Program-made: the position numbers and the translations under genes
NCBI RefSeq assembly: GCF_000379465.1
Contig: NZ_KB905380.1
Location: forward strand, 186,001 to 250,000
DNA from: Sciscionella marina DSM 45152
GTDB lineage: Bacteria; Actinomycetota; Actinomycetes; Mycobacteriales; Pseudonocardiaceae
DNA length: 64,000 bases
Direction: 5' to 3'
Shown here: positions 43,689 to 52,674 of the stretch, piece by piece
How the letters are laid out: each line of letters opens with the position of its first letter
Numbering within the stretch: the first letter of the stretch is position 1
The notes under the pieces: generated by a model
What the model saw: the letters and a program-made list of their open reading frames with translations, nothing else
What the model was told of the DNA's origin: nothing
Databases searched by the model: none

Positions 43689-45446
43689 GTGCGAGCTCGG
43701 CAGCACCGGACGAGACCACCGCGACCGGATCGGCGGGTGTTCGCCGAATTGACCGCCCCCGCAAGGGGTTTGCTGCGCGGCGCACTCGCCGTGCAGGCAC
43801 TCGCCTCGGTCACGGCATTGCTGCCGTACGTGGGGCTGTGGCTGATCGGCAGGGCCGCGTTCGGCGCGGCACCCCCGACCACCGCGGTGGCCGGGGTGAT
43901 CCTCACCGCCGCCGCCTCGGTGCTGAGCCTGCTGCTGCGGCTGGGCGCGTACTGGCTGAGCCATCGCGCGGATCTGCGAGTGCAGCGCTCGGTGCGGAAT
44001 CGGGTGGCCACCAGGCTTTCCCGGATTCCGCTCGGCTGGTTCGGCGCCGGAGCGGGCGGGCGGGCGCTGGAGAGCCTGCAGTCCGATGTGGAGGAACTGC
44101 ATGCCGCGGTGGCACACGGCCGGATGGAGGTGATCTCCGCCATCGTGGCCCCCGCGCTGGCACTTGCCTGGCTGCTCGCAGTGGACTGGCGGCTCGCGCT
44201 GATCGTGGTGTTGCCCAGCATCGCGGTGTATTTCCAGCAGCGCTGGGCACTCTCCGGCGCGGGGGAACGGCAGCGCGGGGTGCTGGTGGCGCTCACCTCG
44301 CTGCTCACCGCGCTCGGTGAGCTGATCCGCGAACTGCCCACACTGCGGGTGGCCCGGCGCGGCGACGGGGCGAGCACCGTGTTCGCCGCGAGCGATGCGT
44401 TCCGCGCGGCACAGTCGGCCGCCTATGAACGGGAGAACCGGCGCAGCGTGGCCGGCGGGGTGATCGTGGACGCGGTCACCACCACCGCCCTGGTGATCGG
44501 ATTCGGCGCGCTGCTGGTGTCCAGCGGAACACTCGCGGCGATCGATCTGCTGCCCTTCGCGCTGGTCGCGGTCACCGTGGCGAATCCGCTACAGGAGATC
44601 GCCACGGCGCAGGCGGGCATGCGCGGAGCCCGGCTCGCCGCGGAACGACTGCGCTCGCTGCTGGAGACGCCGGTGCTGCCGGAACCCGAACAGGGCGCCG
44701 CTCCGCGCGGCGGCGAGGTGACACTGGACGGGGTGGCTTTCGGTTACCGCGCGGACGAACCGGCGTTGCGCGGCATCGACCTCGAACTGCGGCCGGGCAC
44801 CATCACCGCGGTGGTCGGCCCGTCCGGCGCGGGCAAGTCGACCCTGGCCGCGCTGATCGCCCGGTTCTACGACGTGGACGAGGGCGCGGTCCGCATCGGC
44901 GGGGTCGACGTGCGGGACATGACCGGCGCCGAACTCTACCGTCGGGTCGGTTTCCTGTTGCAGCGCACGCGACTGGTGCGCACGAGCATCCGGGACAACA
45001 TCCGCCTCGCCCGCCCGGAAGCCGCCGAACACGAGGTGATCGCCGCCGCGAAGGCCGCCCGCATCCACAAGCGGATCTCCGCGCTGCCCAAGGGATACGA
45101 CTCGGTCGCCGGGGTGGATCTGCGGCCCTCCGGCGGTGAGGCGCAGCGGATCGCCATCGCGCGGCTGCTACTCGCCGATCCCGCCGTGCTGCTGCTGGAC
45201 GAGCCGACCGCGAACGTCGACCCGGACACCGAGGCACAGGTCCAGTCCGCGCTCGCGGAACTGGCCGCCGGGCGCACGGTGCTGATCGTCGCGCACCGGC
45301 TGCCCACGATCACCGAGGCAGACCGGATCGCGGTGCTCGACGGCGGCCGGATCACCCAGCTCGGCACCCACGAGGAACTGCTGGCCACCGCGGGCGTCTA
45401 CCGCCGGATGTGGCAGGCCTATCAGACCAAGGAGCCGGTTTCCTGA
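43689..45446 (+). CDS. exporter-fold ABC transporter (membrane + ATPase), YbtP/IrtA-like
   Basis: A 585-residue fused half-transporter. The membrane domain has about six helices (residues 20-310). The ATPase carries Walker A GPSGAGKSTLAALI, a modified signature PSGGEAQRIAIAR (P replacing L), Walker B LLLLDEPTANVDP and the switch His in IVAHRLPT. GTG 43689 has AAGGAG eight bases upstream; upstream in-frame starts lie on or near the iron box. The stop overlaps the partner's start (TGATG). Iron control and the siderophore genes suggest a YbtPQ/IrtAB-type ferric-siderophore importer, although this fold can also export. It lacks the reductase domain of IrtA. Confidence 0.88.
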   Translation: MRARQHRTRPPRPDRRVFAELTAPARGLLRGALAVQALASVTALLPYVGLWLIGRAAFGAAPPTTAVAGVILTAAASVLSLLLRLGAYWLSHRADLRVQRSVRNRVATRLSRIPLGWFGAGAGGRALESLQSDVEELHAAVAHGRMEVISAIVAPALALAWLLAVDWRLALIVVLPSIAVYFQQRWALSGAGERQRGVLVALTSLLTALGELIRELPTLRVARRGDGASTVFAASDAFRAAQSAAYERENRRSVAGGVIVDAVTTTALVIGFGALLVSSGTLAAIDLLPFALVAVTVANPLQEIATAQAGMRGARLAAERLRSLLETPVLPEPEQGAAPRGGEVTLDGVAFGYRADEPALRGIDLELRPGTITAVVGPSGAGKSTLAALIARFYDVDEGAVRIGGVDVRDMTGAELYRRVGFLLQRTRLVRTSIRDNIRLARPEAAEHEVIAAAKAARIHKRISALPKGYDSVAGVDLRPSGGEAQRIAIARLLLADPAVLLLDEPTANVDPDTEAQVQSALAELAAGRTVLIVAHRLPTITEADRIAVLDGGRITQLGTHEELLATAGVYRRMWQAYQTKEPVS

Positions 45447-47197
45447 TGCTGCGCACGCTGTTCGGACTCTTCGACGAAGCGACCGCGCGCGCCTACCGCA
45501 GGCAGATCTGGTTCGCCTGCGGTTACGCGCTGCTGGAAGGAGTGGCGTTCGGGCTGACCCTGCCCGCACTGGCCGCGGTACTCGAGGACGATCCGGCAAA
45601 ATGGAACTGGTTCCTCGCGCTGGCCCTCGTGGTCGTGGCCACCCTGTGCGTGCGCGCCGCGCAGACCGATACCGCGCTGCGCACCACGATCACCGCGATC
45701 AACGTGCTGCACCGGCGCATCGCGGGACACCTGGCCACGCTGCCGGTGGACCGGTTCTCCCCGGCGCACAGCGGAGAACTGATCCGCACGGTGTGGCCGG
45801 GCGCGGCCGAGGTCACCAAGAACGTGCTCACCAACCTCGCCCCGTTACTGCGCGGGGTGCTCACCCCCGCGGTCATCCTGGTGATCACCGCACTGGTGGA
45901 CTGGCGGCCCGCGCTGGTCATGCTGGCCACCGCCCCGCTGCTGTGGCTGGTCTACCGCCGCACCACGGTGGCACTGGACCGCGCCGAGCAGCGCACCCAC
46001 CGCGCGCAGTCCGAGGCGACCGCGCGGATCGTGGAGTTCGCCGAGGAACAACCGACCCTGCGGGCCAGCGGCCGGCTCGGGCTCGGGGACCGGCTGCTGC
46101 ACGAGGCCCTCGACGAGCGGGAACAGGCGATGCGCGCCGGGATCGGGCGGGAACTGCTGGCCAGGGCCGGATTCGGCACGGCGATACATCTCGCGGTCGC
46201 CGCATTGGCCACCGTGGTCGCCTGGCTGGTCTCGCGCGGCGGGCAGGACGCGGCGCTGCTGGTCGCGCTCCTGGTGCTGGTGCTGCGGTTCACCGAACCG
46301 ATCGGCACCGTCGCGGAACTGGCCCGCGGGATGCGCCAGTCCGCAGCGGCCGTCCGGCGCACCGCGGAAATCCTCGCCACGCAACCACTCTCGGTACCGG
46401 ACGAGCCGCTTCCGGTGCCCGCGCCGGAAGCGGGTGGCGGACTGAGCCTGCGCTTCGCAGGCGTGCGATTCCGTTACCCGGACACCGAATCGCCCGCCGT
46501 CGACGGCATCGAGCTCGACCTGCCCGCCGGGAGCGCGACCGCGATCGTCGGCAGTTCCGGGGCGGGCAAGACCACGCTGCTGCGGCTCGCCGCGCGATTC
46601 ACCGATCCGGACGAGGGCCGGGTCTCGCTCGGCGGCGCGGATCTGCGCGAACTCGCCCCGGACGAGCTGTACGGTTCGCTCGGTGTCGTGCTCCAGGATG
46701 TGGTGCTGCTCGACGGCACGATCCGGGACAACATCTTGCTGGGCCGCCCGTCGGCGAGCGAGGCGGAACTCGCGGAGGCGGCCCGGTTGTCCGGAGTGGA
46801 CGAGATCGTGGCGCGGCTACCGCTCGGCTGGGACAGTCCGGTGGGTTCGGCGAGCATCGGGCTCTCCGGCGGGGAACGCCAGCGTGTCTGTCTCGCCAGG
46901 GTGGCTGTGCAGGACGCACCGGTGCTGCTGCTCGATGAGGCGACCGCGGCGCTCGACCCGATGAACGAACTGCTGGTGCACCGCTGGATCACCGCGATGT
47001 CCGGAAGGCGAACCGTGCTGCTCGTCGCCCACCGGTTGAACACGATCCGCACGGCCGATCGGATCGTGGTGCTCGACCAGGGCCGGATCCTGGACCAGGG
47101 CGGGCATGCGGAGCTGCTGGAACGCTGCGCACGGTACCGGAAGCTCTGGCGCTCCCACGAACAGGCGGGCGGCTGGCGGCTGCGGGCACCGGTCTGA
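45446..47197 (+). CDS. exporter-fold ABC transporter (membrane + ATPase), YbtQ/IrtB-like
   Basis: A 583-residue partner of the preceding half-transporter. Six-helix membrane domain, then an ATPase with Walker A GSSGAGKTTLLRLA, canonical signature LSGGERQRVCLAR, Walker B VLLLDEATAALDP (Glu-Ala-Thr) and switch His in LVAHRLNT. ATG 45446 shares a base with the previous stop and has AAGGAG 11 bases upstream. Paired unequal half-transporters of this type form heterodimers; the signature P/L difference between the two suggests one degenerate and one consensus ATP site. Confidence 0.9.
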   Translation: MLRTLFGLFDEATARAYRRQIWFACGYALLEGVAFGLTLPALAAVLEDDPAKWNWFLALALVVVATLCVRAAQTDTALRTTITAINVLHRRIAGHLATLPVDRFSPAHSGELIRTVWPGAAEVTKNVLTNLAPLLRGVLTPAVILVITALVDWRPALVMLATAPLLWLVYRRTTVALDRAEQRTHRAQSEATARIVEFAEEQPTLRASGRLGLGDRLLHEALDEREQAMRAGIGRELLARAGFGTAIHLAVAALATVVAWLVSRGGQDAALLVALLVLVLRFTEPIGTVAELARGMRQSAAAVRRTAEILATQPLSVPDEPLPVPAPEAGGGLSLRFAGVRFRYPDTESPAVDGIELDLPAGSATAIVGSSGAGKTTLLRLAARFTDPDEGRVSLGGADLRELAPDELYGSLGVVLQDVVLLDGTIRDNILLGRPSASEAELAEAARLSGVDEIVARLPLGWDSPVGSASIGLSGGERQRVCLARVAVQDAPVLLLDEATAALDPMNELLVHRWITAMSGRRTVLLVAHRLNTIRTADRIVVLDQGRILDQGGHAELLERCARYRKLWRSHEQAGGWRLRAPV

Positions 47198-47224
47198 GGC
47201 GGGAATTCCCTGGCCTGCCCGAGG

Positions 47225-47773
47225 ATGGTGCGCCATGATGCCACGGTGGCGGATGATGCGATCGAACTCAGCATGGCCGAACTGCGCGAGGTCGCGGGCT
47301 ATGCCTCGGCCTGCGCACAACCCGCCCTGACGATCTTCGAAGGGGCGTTCCCCGCAGATCCGCGTCCGCGGGCCGCGATCGACGCCGCGCAGGCGTTCGC
47401 GGACGGGGCCGAGCGGAGCAAACACATCCGGGACTGCGCATGGGCGGCACAGCGCGCGGCGCAGGAAGCACGGGACACCGGAAAGGCGGCGGCGAGCGAA
47501 GCCGCGCGGGCCGCCCTGGCCGCCGCGGGTGCGGCGTATCTGCATCCGCTGGCGAAGGCCACCCAGGTCAAGCACATCCTCGGGGCAGCGGCGCACGCCG
47601 CCCGCGCCCTCGAGCTCGCCACCGGCGAGGAGCACCCGGCCGAACACCTCGCGCGCTCCCGGGAACTGGCGAATCCCGTCGTAGTGGACGTACTGCGCCG
47701 TTTTCCGCCCGCACCGAGTGGCGGGGCGCGGCCCGGGGAACTGATCCGGCGCCTGGACGGCCTGCTGCGCTGA
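47225..47773 (+). CDS. putative immunity-type protein (Imm-5-like helical family)
   Basis: A 182-residue alanine-rich helical protein. The patterns MAELREVAGYASACAQPALT, DPRPRAAIDAAQAFADGA and AGAAYLHPLAKATQVKHILG are those of the family annotated as putative immunity protein (Imm-5 type) in actinobacteria, assignment from memory of that family. The start is uncertain: ATG 47225, GTG 47228 and GTG 47246 all lack a good RBS. It follows the transporter pair by 27 bases and could be co-transcribed with it, but nothing ties it to iron. No toxin gene is adjacent. Confidence 0.65.
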   Translation: MVRHDATVADDAIELSMAELREVAGYASACAQPALTIFEGAFPADPRPRAAIDAAQAFADGAERSKHIRDCAWAAQRAAQEARDTGKAAASEAARAALAAAGAAYLHPLAKATQVKHILGAAAHAARALELATGEEHPAEHLARSRELANPVVVDVLRRFPPAPSGGARPGELIRRLDGLLR

Positions 47774-47788
47774 CTCCGGGCCGGGCGT

Positions 47789-50700
47789 TCACCGCTCCAG
47801 CGCGGCCCGCCAGTCGGCGAGCAGTTCCGCGAGCTCGTCTTTTCCTGGTCCGCCCTCGGAAATCAGCTCCAGTCCGGTGTCCACCCGCCCGTCCCGGAAC
47901 CGCGCGATCAGGGGGTAATCCCGCCTCAGCGAACCGGGCACGGTTTCCCCGGTGACCAGGACCCGCGGTTCGCCCAGTTCGGCGAACAGCCGTGCACCGC
48001 GCGGACTGGCATAGCGCAGCGCCTCGTAACCCGCCGCCGATTCGGCGCGTTGGGCCACCAGGGACACCAGTCCGGCAAGGGAATCCTGCGCGGAGACCGC
48101 CACCGGATGCCGGTAGGTGAACGGGCCGACCGCGTCCTCCGGTCCGTGGCGCACGAGGTGTTCGGCAACCGCGTGTTCGCCGCCGTGCCAGCCGCGATAG
48201 GCGTACAGCAGTGCGGCGACCGCGCGTGCTTCGGTGACCGCGAAGGGGACCCGGCACGAGCCGCGCGCCTCCCCGTTCCCCCGCTCCGGTACGGGGTCGG
48301 AGGGCCGCAAGGTGGCCAGCCAGGGCTCCGGATCGCCGGGCGCCGGTGGTTCCGGCCACCCGGTTCCGGGTCCGGCGAGCGCACCGCCGTCGAGCACCGT
48401 CTCGATTTCCTTACGCAGCACCGAAAGCGAGGCGTGATCCACGGCGAGCGCATGTCCGGCGAGCACCAGGGCCGAGCCGTCGGTGGCGAGTACCGCGTGC
48501 AGCATCCGCCCGCTGCCGGGATCGAGACGCGAACACGCCGCCCCGGCGAGCGCGGTCACCGGTCCCGCCCCGGCCTCGGCATGCGCCCAGGAACCGGCCC
48601 CGTCGGTGATCTCGGCCCGCCACAGGGTTTTCCGGCTCGTGTCCACCCGCAGCCGCAGCGCATCGTGCCGCGTCAGGACGGCGCGCACAGCCCGTTCCAC
48701 GGCGGCGAGCCCGGCCCGTGGCCCCGGCCGCCACCAGGTCCAGGTGGTGTACTCGGCGAGCGGCGTTCCGGAACGGCGCAGGCGGTGCGCCGCGGCGGGC
48801 AGTGCCACCGGAACCGGTTCGACCGTGCGGTACGCGGCCAGCTTCGCCAGGGTGCGCCGGTCGAAGATATCCGGTACGGCGAAGGAGAAACCGGCCTTGC
48901 GTGCCCGCGCGGCCAAGCTGATCGCGCTGATGCTGTCCCCGCCCGCGGCGAAGAAATCGGCTTCCGGCCCGAGTGGTGTGCCGAGCAGCTCCCCGGCGAG
49001 CGCGCACAGTTCCCGTTCCGCGGGGGTGCGCGCGGTGCCGCCCGGTTGCGCGGCCGGCTCCGTACCTGCGGGAAGCGCGAACCGGTCGACCTTTCCGTTG
49101 GGCAGCAAGGGGAACGCGGGAACAGCGAGGATGGTGGCCGGCACCAGGTAACCCGGCAGTTCGCGTTCCAGGAAACCACGCAACCGCTCGGTGTCGAGCC
49201 CGGCCGGGGTGACATAGAGTCCCAGCGCGTTCGTGCCCCGCGCGACGGCCACGGCGTCTTCGACCTCCGGTGCGGTGCGCGCGATCGCGGCGAGCTCACC
49301 GAGTTCGACGCGGTGCCCGCGCACCTTGACCTGTTCATCGTCCCGGCCGAGGAATTCCAAGCGCCCCGCGGTCCACCGCGCGTGATCCCCGGTCCGGTAG
49401 AGCCGCTGCCCCGCGTGGAACGGGTTCGCGACGAACCTGCTCGCGGTCAGCGCCGGATCGCCGCCGTAGCCGCGGGCCAGTTGCGGACCGCCGAGGTAGA
49501 GCTCACCGGCTATCCCTTCCGGGACCGGGCGCAGCCGGTCGTCGAGCAGCACGGCGAACACCCCGGGAAGCGGAACACCGATGGGCACCGAGCCGTCCGG
49601 TACCGCACCGGCGATCACATCCCCGGCGACCTCCGAGCAGCCGTAGGAATTGGTCAGCGCACCGGCGGGCACCCGCTCCCCCAGCTCGGTGGCGAGCGCG
49701 GCACTCAGTGCTTCCCCGGTGCACACGACCCGTTCCATCCCGCAGAAGGCGCCCGGTGTCTCGGCGATCGCGCGCAGCAGGCTGGGCACCGCCATCAGAT
49801 GCCGGATCCGGTGCTCGCCGAGCAGCCGGGCCAGCGCCGCACCGTCGCGGCTCTCGGTATCCCCGGCGAGCACCACGGTGCCGCCCGCGCACAGCGTTTC
49901 GAGGATTTCGGTGGAGCCGTCGATGAAGGTCGGCGAGCTCTTCGCCAGCCGGGAGCCGCCCGGTTCGAGCGGCCATTCCCGCGCCGCGGCCGCCACCTTC
50001 GCGGCGAGCGCGGCGTGCGTGTCGAGCACGGCCTTCGGGCGCCCGGTCGATCCGGATGTGTAGCCGATGAGCGCGATCGAGGCGGCTCGGACCGTGGCCG
50101 CGGGCGGGCGCTGTCCGGGAACCGGCGTGATCCGGTCGAGGTCGATCCGCCGCGCGGGCACCTCGGGAAGTTCGACCGCGCCGGTGGACAGCACCACCTC
50201 GGGGGCCTGGTCGGTGAGCATGAACCGGATCCGTTCGGCCGGATAACCGGTGTCCACGGGCAGGTAGGCGGCTCCGGAACAGAGCACCCCGAGGATCGCG
50301 AACACCAGTTCGGGAGACCGGGGCACCGCGATGGCGACCACCGATTCCGGACCGGCCTCGAGTTCGCGCAGCCGTGCGGTGACCTCGCCCGCCGCGGAAA
50401 GCAGCTCCGCGTAGTCGTAACTCCGCTCCCCGCAACGCAGCGCGATCGCCGAAGGATACCGCTCCGCCACCGCGCGAAGGGTTTCCGGAACGAGCCGGTG
50501 TCCGGGCAGTGCCGCGCCGGTGCCCGCGGTCAGCGCGGCGGCACGTTCGGCCGGGCTCGGTTCGGTGAGCTCGTCAAGCCGTACCGTGGAATCGGCCGCC
50601 GCCCGCCCGATCAGCGTCCCGAAGGTGGCGAGCATGCCGTGCACGGTGGCGCGGTCGAACAGCCCCGCGGCATAGGTCACCTCCATATCGAGCGTGTCCT

Positions 50701-51940
50701 CGCTCAGGAATCCCTGACAGCTCAACGGAAACGGGCTCGAACCGTGGAAAACGGTGCGCCAGCTCGCCGAGACTCCGGGCAGTTCCGGTCCGGTGACCTC
50801 ACCGGCGAGCAGCAACGCCAGGGATTCGAACAGCGCCGGGGCCCCAGGTTCCCGCAGTCGTTCGGCGAGCAGTTCGAACGGATAGTCCTGGTGCCGGTAT
50901 GCGGATTCGCAGGTGTGCCGCACCCGGTCCAGCAGCTCGCCGAATTCCGGGTTCCCGGACAGGTCGAACCGCAGCGCGAGGGTGTTGCCGAAGTTGCCGA
51001 TCAGCGCGGCGAGCCCGGGGTGTTCGCGGTTCATCGCCATGGTGCCGATGCGGATGTCCTCCGCCCCGGAATAGCGGTGCAGCACGAGCAGATAGCAGGC
51101 AAGGTAGGCGTTGAACACGGTGGTGCGCCCGGTTCTGGCCAGCGCGCGCAGCCCGGGCGCGCAGTGCCCGGGCAACCGCAGGTCCAGCCGCTCGGCCCGC
51201 TCGTATTCGGCCCGGCTCAGGGTGCGCGCGTTCGGCAGCGCGGAGGAGTCCGGTGCGGGAAGCAGCCGTCCGCGCCAGTACTCCAGCTCCGCCGCGTGCT
51301 GCTCGTCCGACCAGTTGCGCTGCTCCCACTCCGCGAAATCCGCGTACTGCGGCGTCGGCGGAGTATCGGCGGTGCCCCGGTAGGCGGCGGTGAGTGTGGT
51401 GCTCAGCGCGGCGAAGGACAGTCCGTCCCAGATGATGTGGTGCAGGCTCAGCAGCACCGCGGTCTCGGTGTCCGCGAGCCGCAGAATGTGGAACCGGATC
51501 GGGCCTTCGCGGTCCAGTTCGAAGGGCTCGGCCGCCTCCACACTCGCGAGCTCCGCAAGGCGAGGTTCCCGCTCCGCGGCGTTCGCGAGATCCGTGTACC
51601 GCAGTCGTGTGGGCAGCTCCTGGTGGATCCACTGATACGGAAAACCGTCCGGATCGGTGTGGTAGGTGGTGCGCAGGATCTCGTGGGTGGCGACCACGGT
51701 GCGCAGCGCCGCCTCGAGCGCATCGCGATCCACCGGGCCGGAAAGGCGCAGCAGGATGCTCACGTTGTAGGCGCTGTCGCCCGGATTGACCTGCTGGTGC
51801 AGCCACATCCGGCGCTGCGCGAAGGACAGCGGGGCGCGATCCGGTTCGGTGCGGGTGGGGATGGTGCTCGCTCCGTCGGCGAGTTCCCGCTCGGCGAGCC
51901 GGCGCCGCAGCAGCGCCATGCGTTTCGCCTCGATCGTCAT
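47789..51940 (-). CDS. NRPS: C - A - PCP - degenerate E-like domain
   Basis: A 1383-residue synthetase. The C domain (about 36-460) has an intact SLHHIIWDG (His167-His168). The A domain (about 480-960) has GYTSGSTGRPKAV, but the A4 core reads SPTFIDGSTEILETL, placing Ile where Asp235 should hold the substrate amino group; the rest of the pocket reads D-T-M-V-T-S-G-D. So an ordinary alpha-amino acid is doubtful. PCP serine is about 1004 in AAGGDSIS. Residues 1039-1383 are epimerisation-like but the active site HHxxxD reads HALAVDHAS, with Ala at the catalytic His, so it should be inactive. ATG 51940 overlaps the thioesterase stop (ATGA). Confidence 0.9.
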   Translation of the reverse strand: MTIEAKRMALLRRRLAERELADGASTIPTRTEPDRAPLSFAQRRMWLHQQVNPGDSAYNVSILLRLSGPVDRDALEAALRTVVATHEILRTTYHTDPDGFPYQWIHQELPTRLRYTDLANAAEREPRLAELASVEAAEPFELDREGPIRFHILRLADTETAVLLSLHHIIWDGLSFAALSTTLTAAYRGTADTPPTPQYADFAEWEQRNWSDEQHAAELEYWRGRLLPAPDSSALPNARTLSRAEYERAERLDLRLPGHCAPGLRALARTGRTTVFNAYLACYLLVLHRYSGAEDIRIGTMAMNREHPGLAALIGNFGNTLALRFDLSGNPEFGELLDRVRHTCESAYRHQDYPFELLAERLREPGAPALFESLALLLAGEVTGPELPGVSASWRTVFHGSSPFPLSCQGFLSEDTLDMEVTYAAGLFDRATVHGMLATFGTLIGRAAADSTVRLDELTEPSPAERAAALTAGTGAALPGHRLVPETLRAVAERYPSAIALRCGERSYDYAELLSAAGEVTARLRELEAGPESVVAIAVPRSPELVFAILGVLCSGAAYLPVDTGYPAERIRFMLTDQAPEVVLSTGAVELPEVPARRIDLDRITPVPGQRPPAATVRAASIALIGYTSGSTGRPKAVLDTHAALAAKVAAAAREWPLEPGGSRLAKSSPTFIDGSTEILETLCAGGTVVLAGDTESRDGAALARLLGEHRIRHLMAVPSLLRAIAETPGAFCGMERVVCTGEALSAALATELGERVPAGALTNSYGCSEVAGDVIAGAVPDGSVPIGVPLPGVFAVLLDDRLRPVPEGIAGELYLGGPQLARGYGGDPALTASRFVANPFHAGQRLYRTGDHARWTAGRLEFLGRDDEQVKVRGHRVELGELAAIARTAPEVEDAVAVARGTNALGLYVTPAGLDTERLRGFLERELPGYLVPATILAVPAFPLLPNGKVDRFALPAGTEPAAQPGGTARTPAERELCALAGELLGTPLGPEADFFAAGGDSISAISLAARARKAGFSFAVPDIFDRRTLAKLAAYRTVEPVPVALPAAAHRLRRSGTPLAEYTTWTWWRPGPRAGLAAVERAVRAVLTRHDALRLRVDTSRKTLWRAEITDGAGSWAHAEAGAGPVTALAGAACSRLDPGSGRMLHAVLATDGSALVLAGHALAVDHASLSVLRKEIETVLDGGALAGPGTGWPEPPAPGDPEPWLATLRPSDPVPERGNGEARGSCRVPFAVTEARAVAALLYAYRGWHGGEHAVAEHLVRHGPEDAVGPFTYRHPVAVSAQDSLAGLVSLVAQRAESAAGYEALRYASPRGARLFAELGEPRVLVTGETVPGSLRRDYPLIARFRDGRVDTGLELISEGGPGKDELAELLADWRAALER

Positions 51941-52674
51941 GAGCCCGCCCTCTTCCGGATCGCCCCGGCGAGCGTTTCGATGTGTTCGAAGATGGCGAAA
52001 TGCCCGCCGGGCAATGGGAATTCGGCGCGCACCCGGGCGGTTTCGCGCCAGGCGCGCACATCCGCGGACCAGATGACCGGATCCCGTTCGCCGTAGGTCA
52101 GCAGTATCGGCGCCTTCGCCGCATGTGCCGTCGGACCGGCCGCTTCGCCCAGCGCCAGATCCGCGGCCAGCGGGGGCAGCAGGAACTCGGTCACCTCCTG
52201 CTCGTCCAGTTCCTCGAGTCCCGGGCTCTCCAGCCTGCGCATGAACTCGAGCAGGGCCCGGTTGTCCTGGCTGCTCGGGGTTTCGGTGTACTCCCGGCCC
52301 GGAGCGGGCCATGCGGAAAGCACTAGCGTGTGCACGGCCGTGCCGAGTTCCACGGCGAGCCGGTTCGCCATCGCGGCCCCCATGCTGTGCCCGAGCAGCA
52401 CCAGCTCATCGAGCGGTTCCGCGGCCTCGATGGCGGCGCGCACCGCGGCCACCGCCTCGACCGGATCGGTCACCGGCGGCTCGCCGAACCTGCTCGCCCT
52501 GCCCGGCGGTTGCACCGCGCACACCTCGAATTCGGGCAGCGCGGCGGCGAACGGCGCGAACACCGCGGGCGAACCGCCCGCATGCGGCCAGCACACCAGC
52601 CTGCCGCGGATCCGATCGGTCCGCCGGGACCGGCCGGAGGGACGCAGCGTCCGCAACCAGGAGTCCGTGTTCAC
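51937..52674 (-). CDS. type II thioesterase (GrsT/RifR-like)
   Basis: A 245-residue alpha/beta hydrolase of the editing thioesterase type. The N-terminus has RLVCWPHAGGSPAVFAPFAA, the nucleophile is in LVLLGHSMGAAMANRLA, and the catalytic His is in FPLPGGHFAIFEH. Such enzymes remove stalled or wrong acyl groups from carrier domains. GTG 52674 overlaps the preceding hydrolase stop as GTGA and has GGGAGG upstream. It lies between the hydrolase and the C-A-PCP synthetase. Confidence 0.92.
   Translation of the reverse strand: MNTDSWLRTLRPSGRSRRTDRIRGRLVCWPHAGGSPAVFAPFAAALPEFEVCAVQPPGRASRFGEPPVTDPVEAVAAVRAAIEAAEPLDELVLLGHSMGAAMANRLAVELGTAVHTLVLSAWPAPGREYTETPSSQDNRALLEFMRRLESPGLEELDEQEVTEFLLPPLAADLALGEAAGPTAHAAKAPILLTYGERDPVIWSADVRAWRETARVRAEFPLPGGHFAIFEHIETLAGAIRKRAGS

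Noticed and set aside
47789-48830. Active epimerisation domain giving a D-residue
   Set aside because: The catalytic His of HHxxxD is Ala in the sequence, so D-configuration should not be predicted from it.
48050-52096. 1348-codon open frame on the plus strand
   Set aside because: Antisense shadow of the C-A-PCP-(E-like) synthetase; no domain can be read in it.
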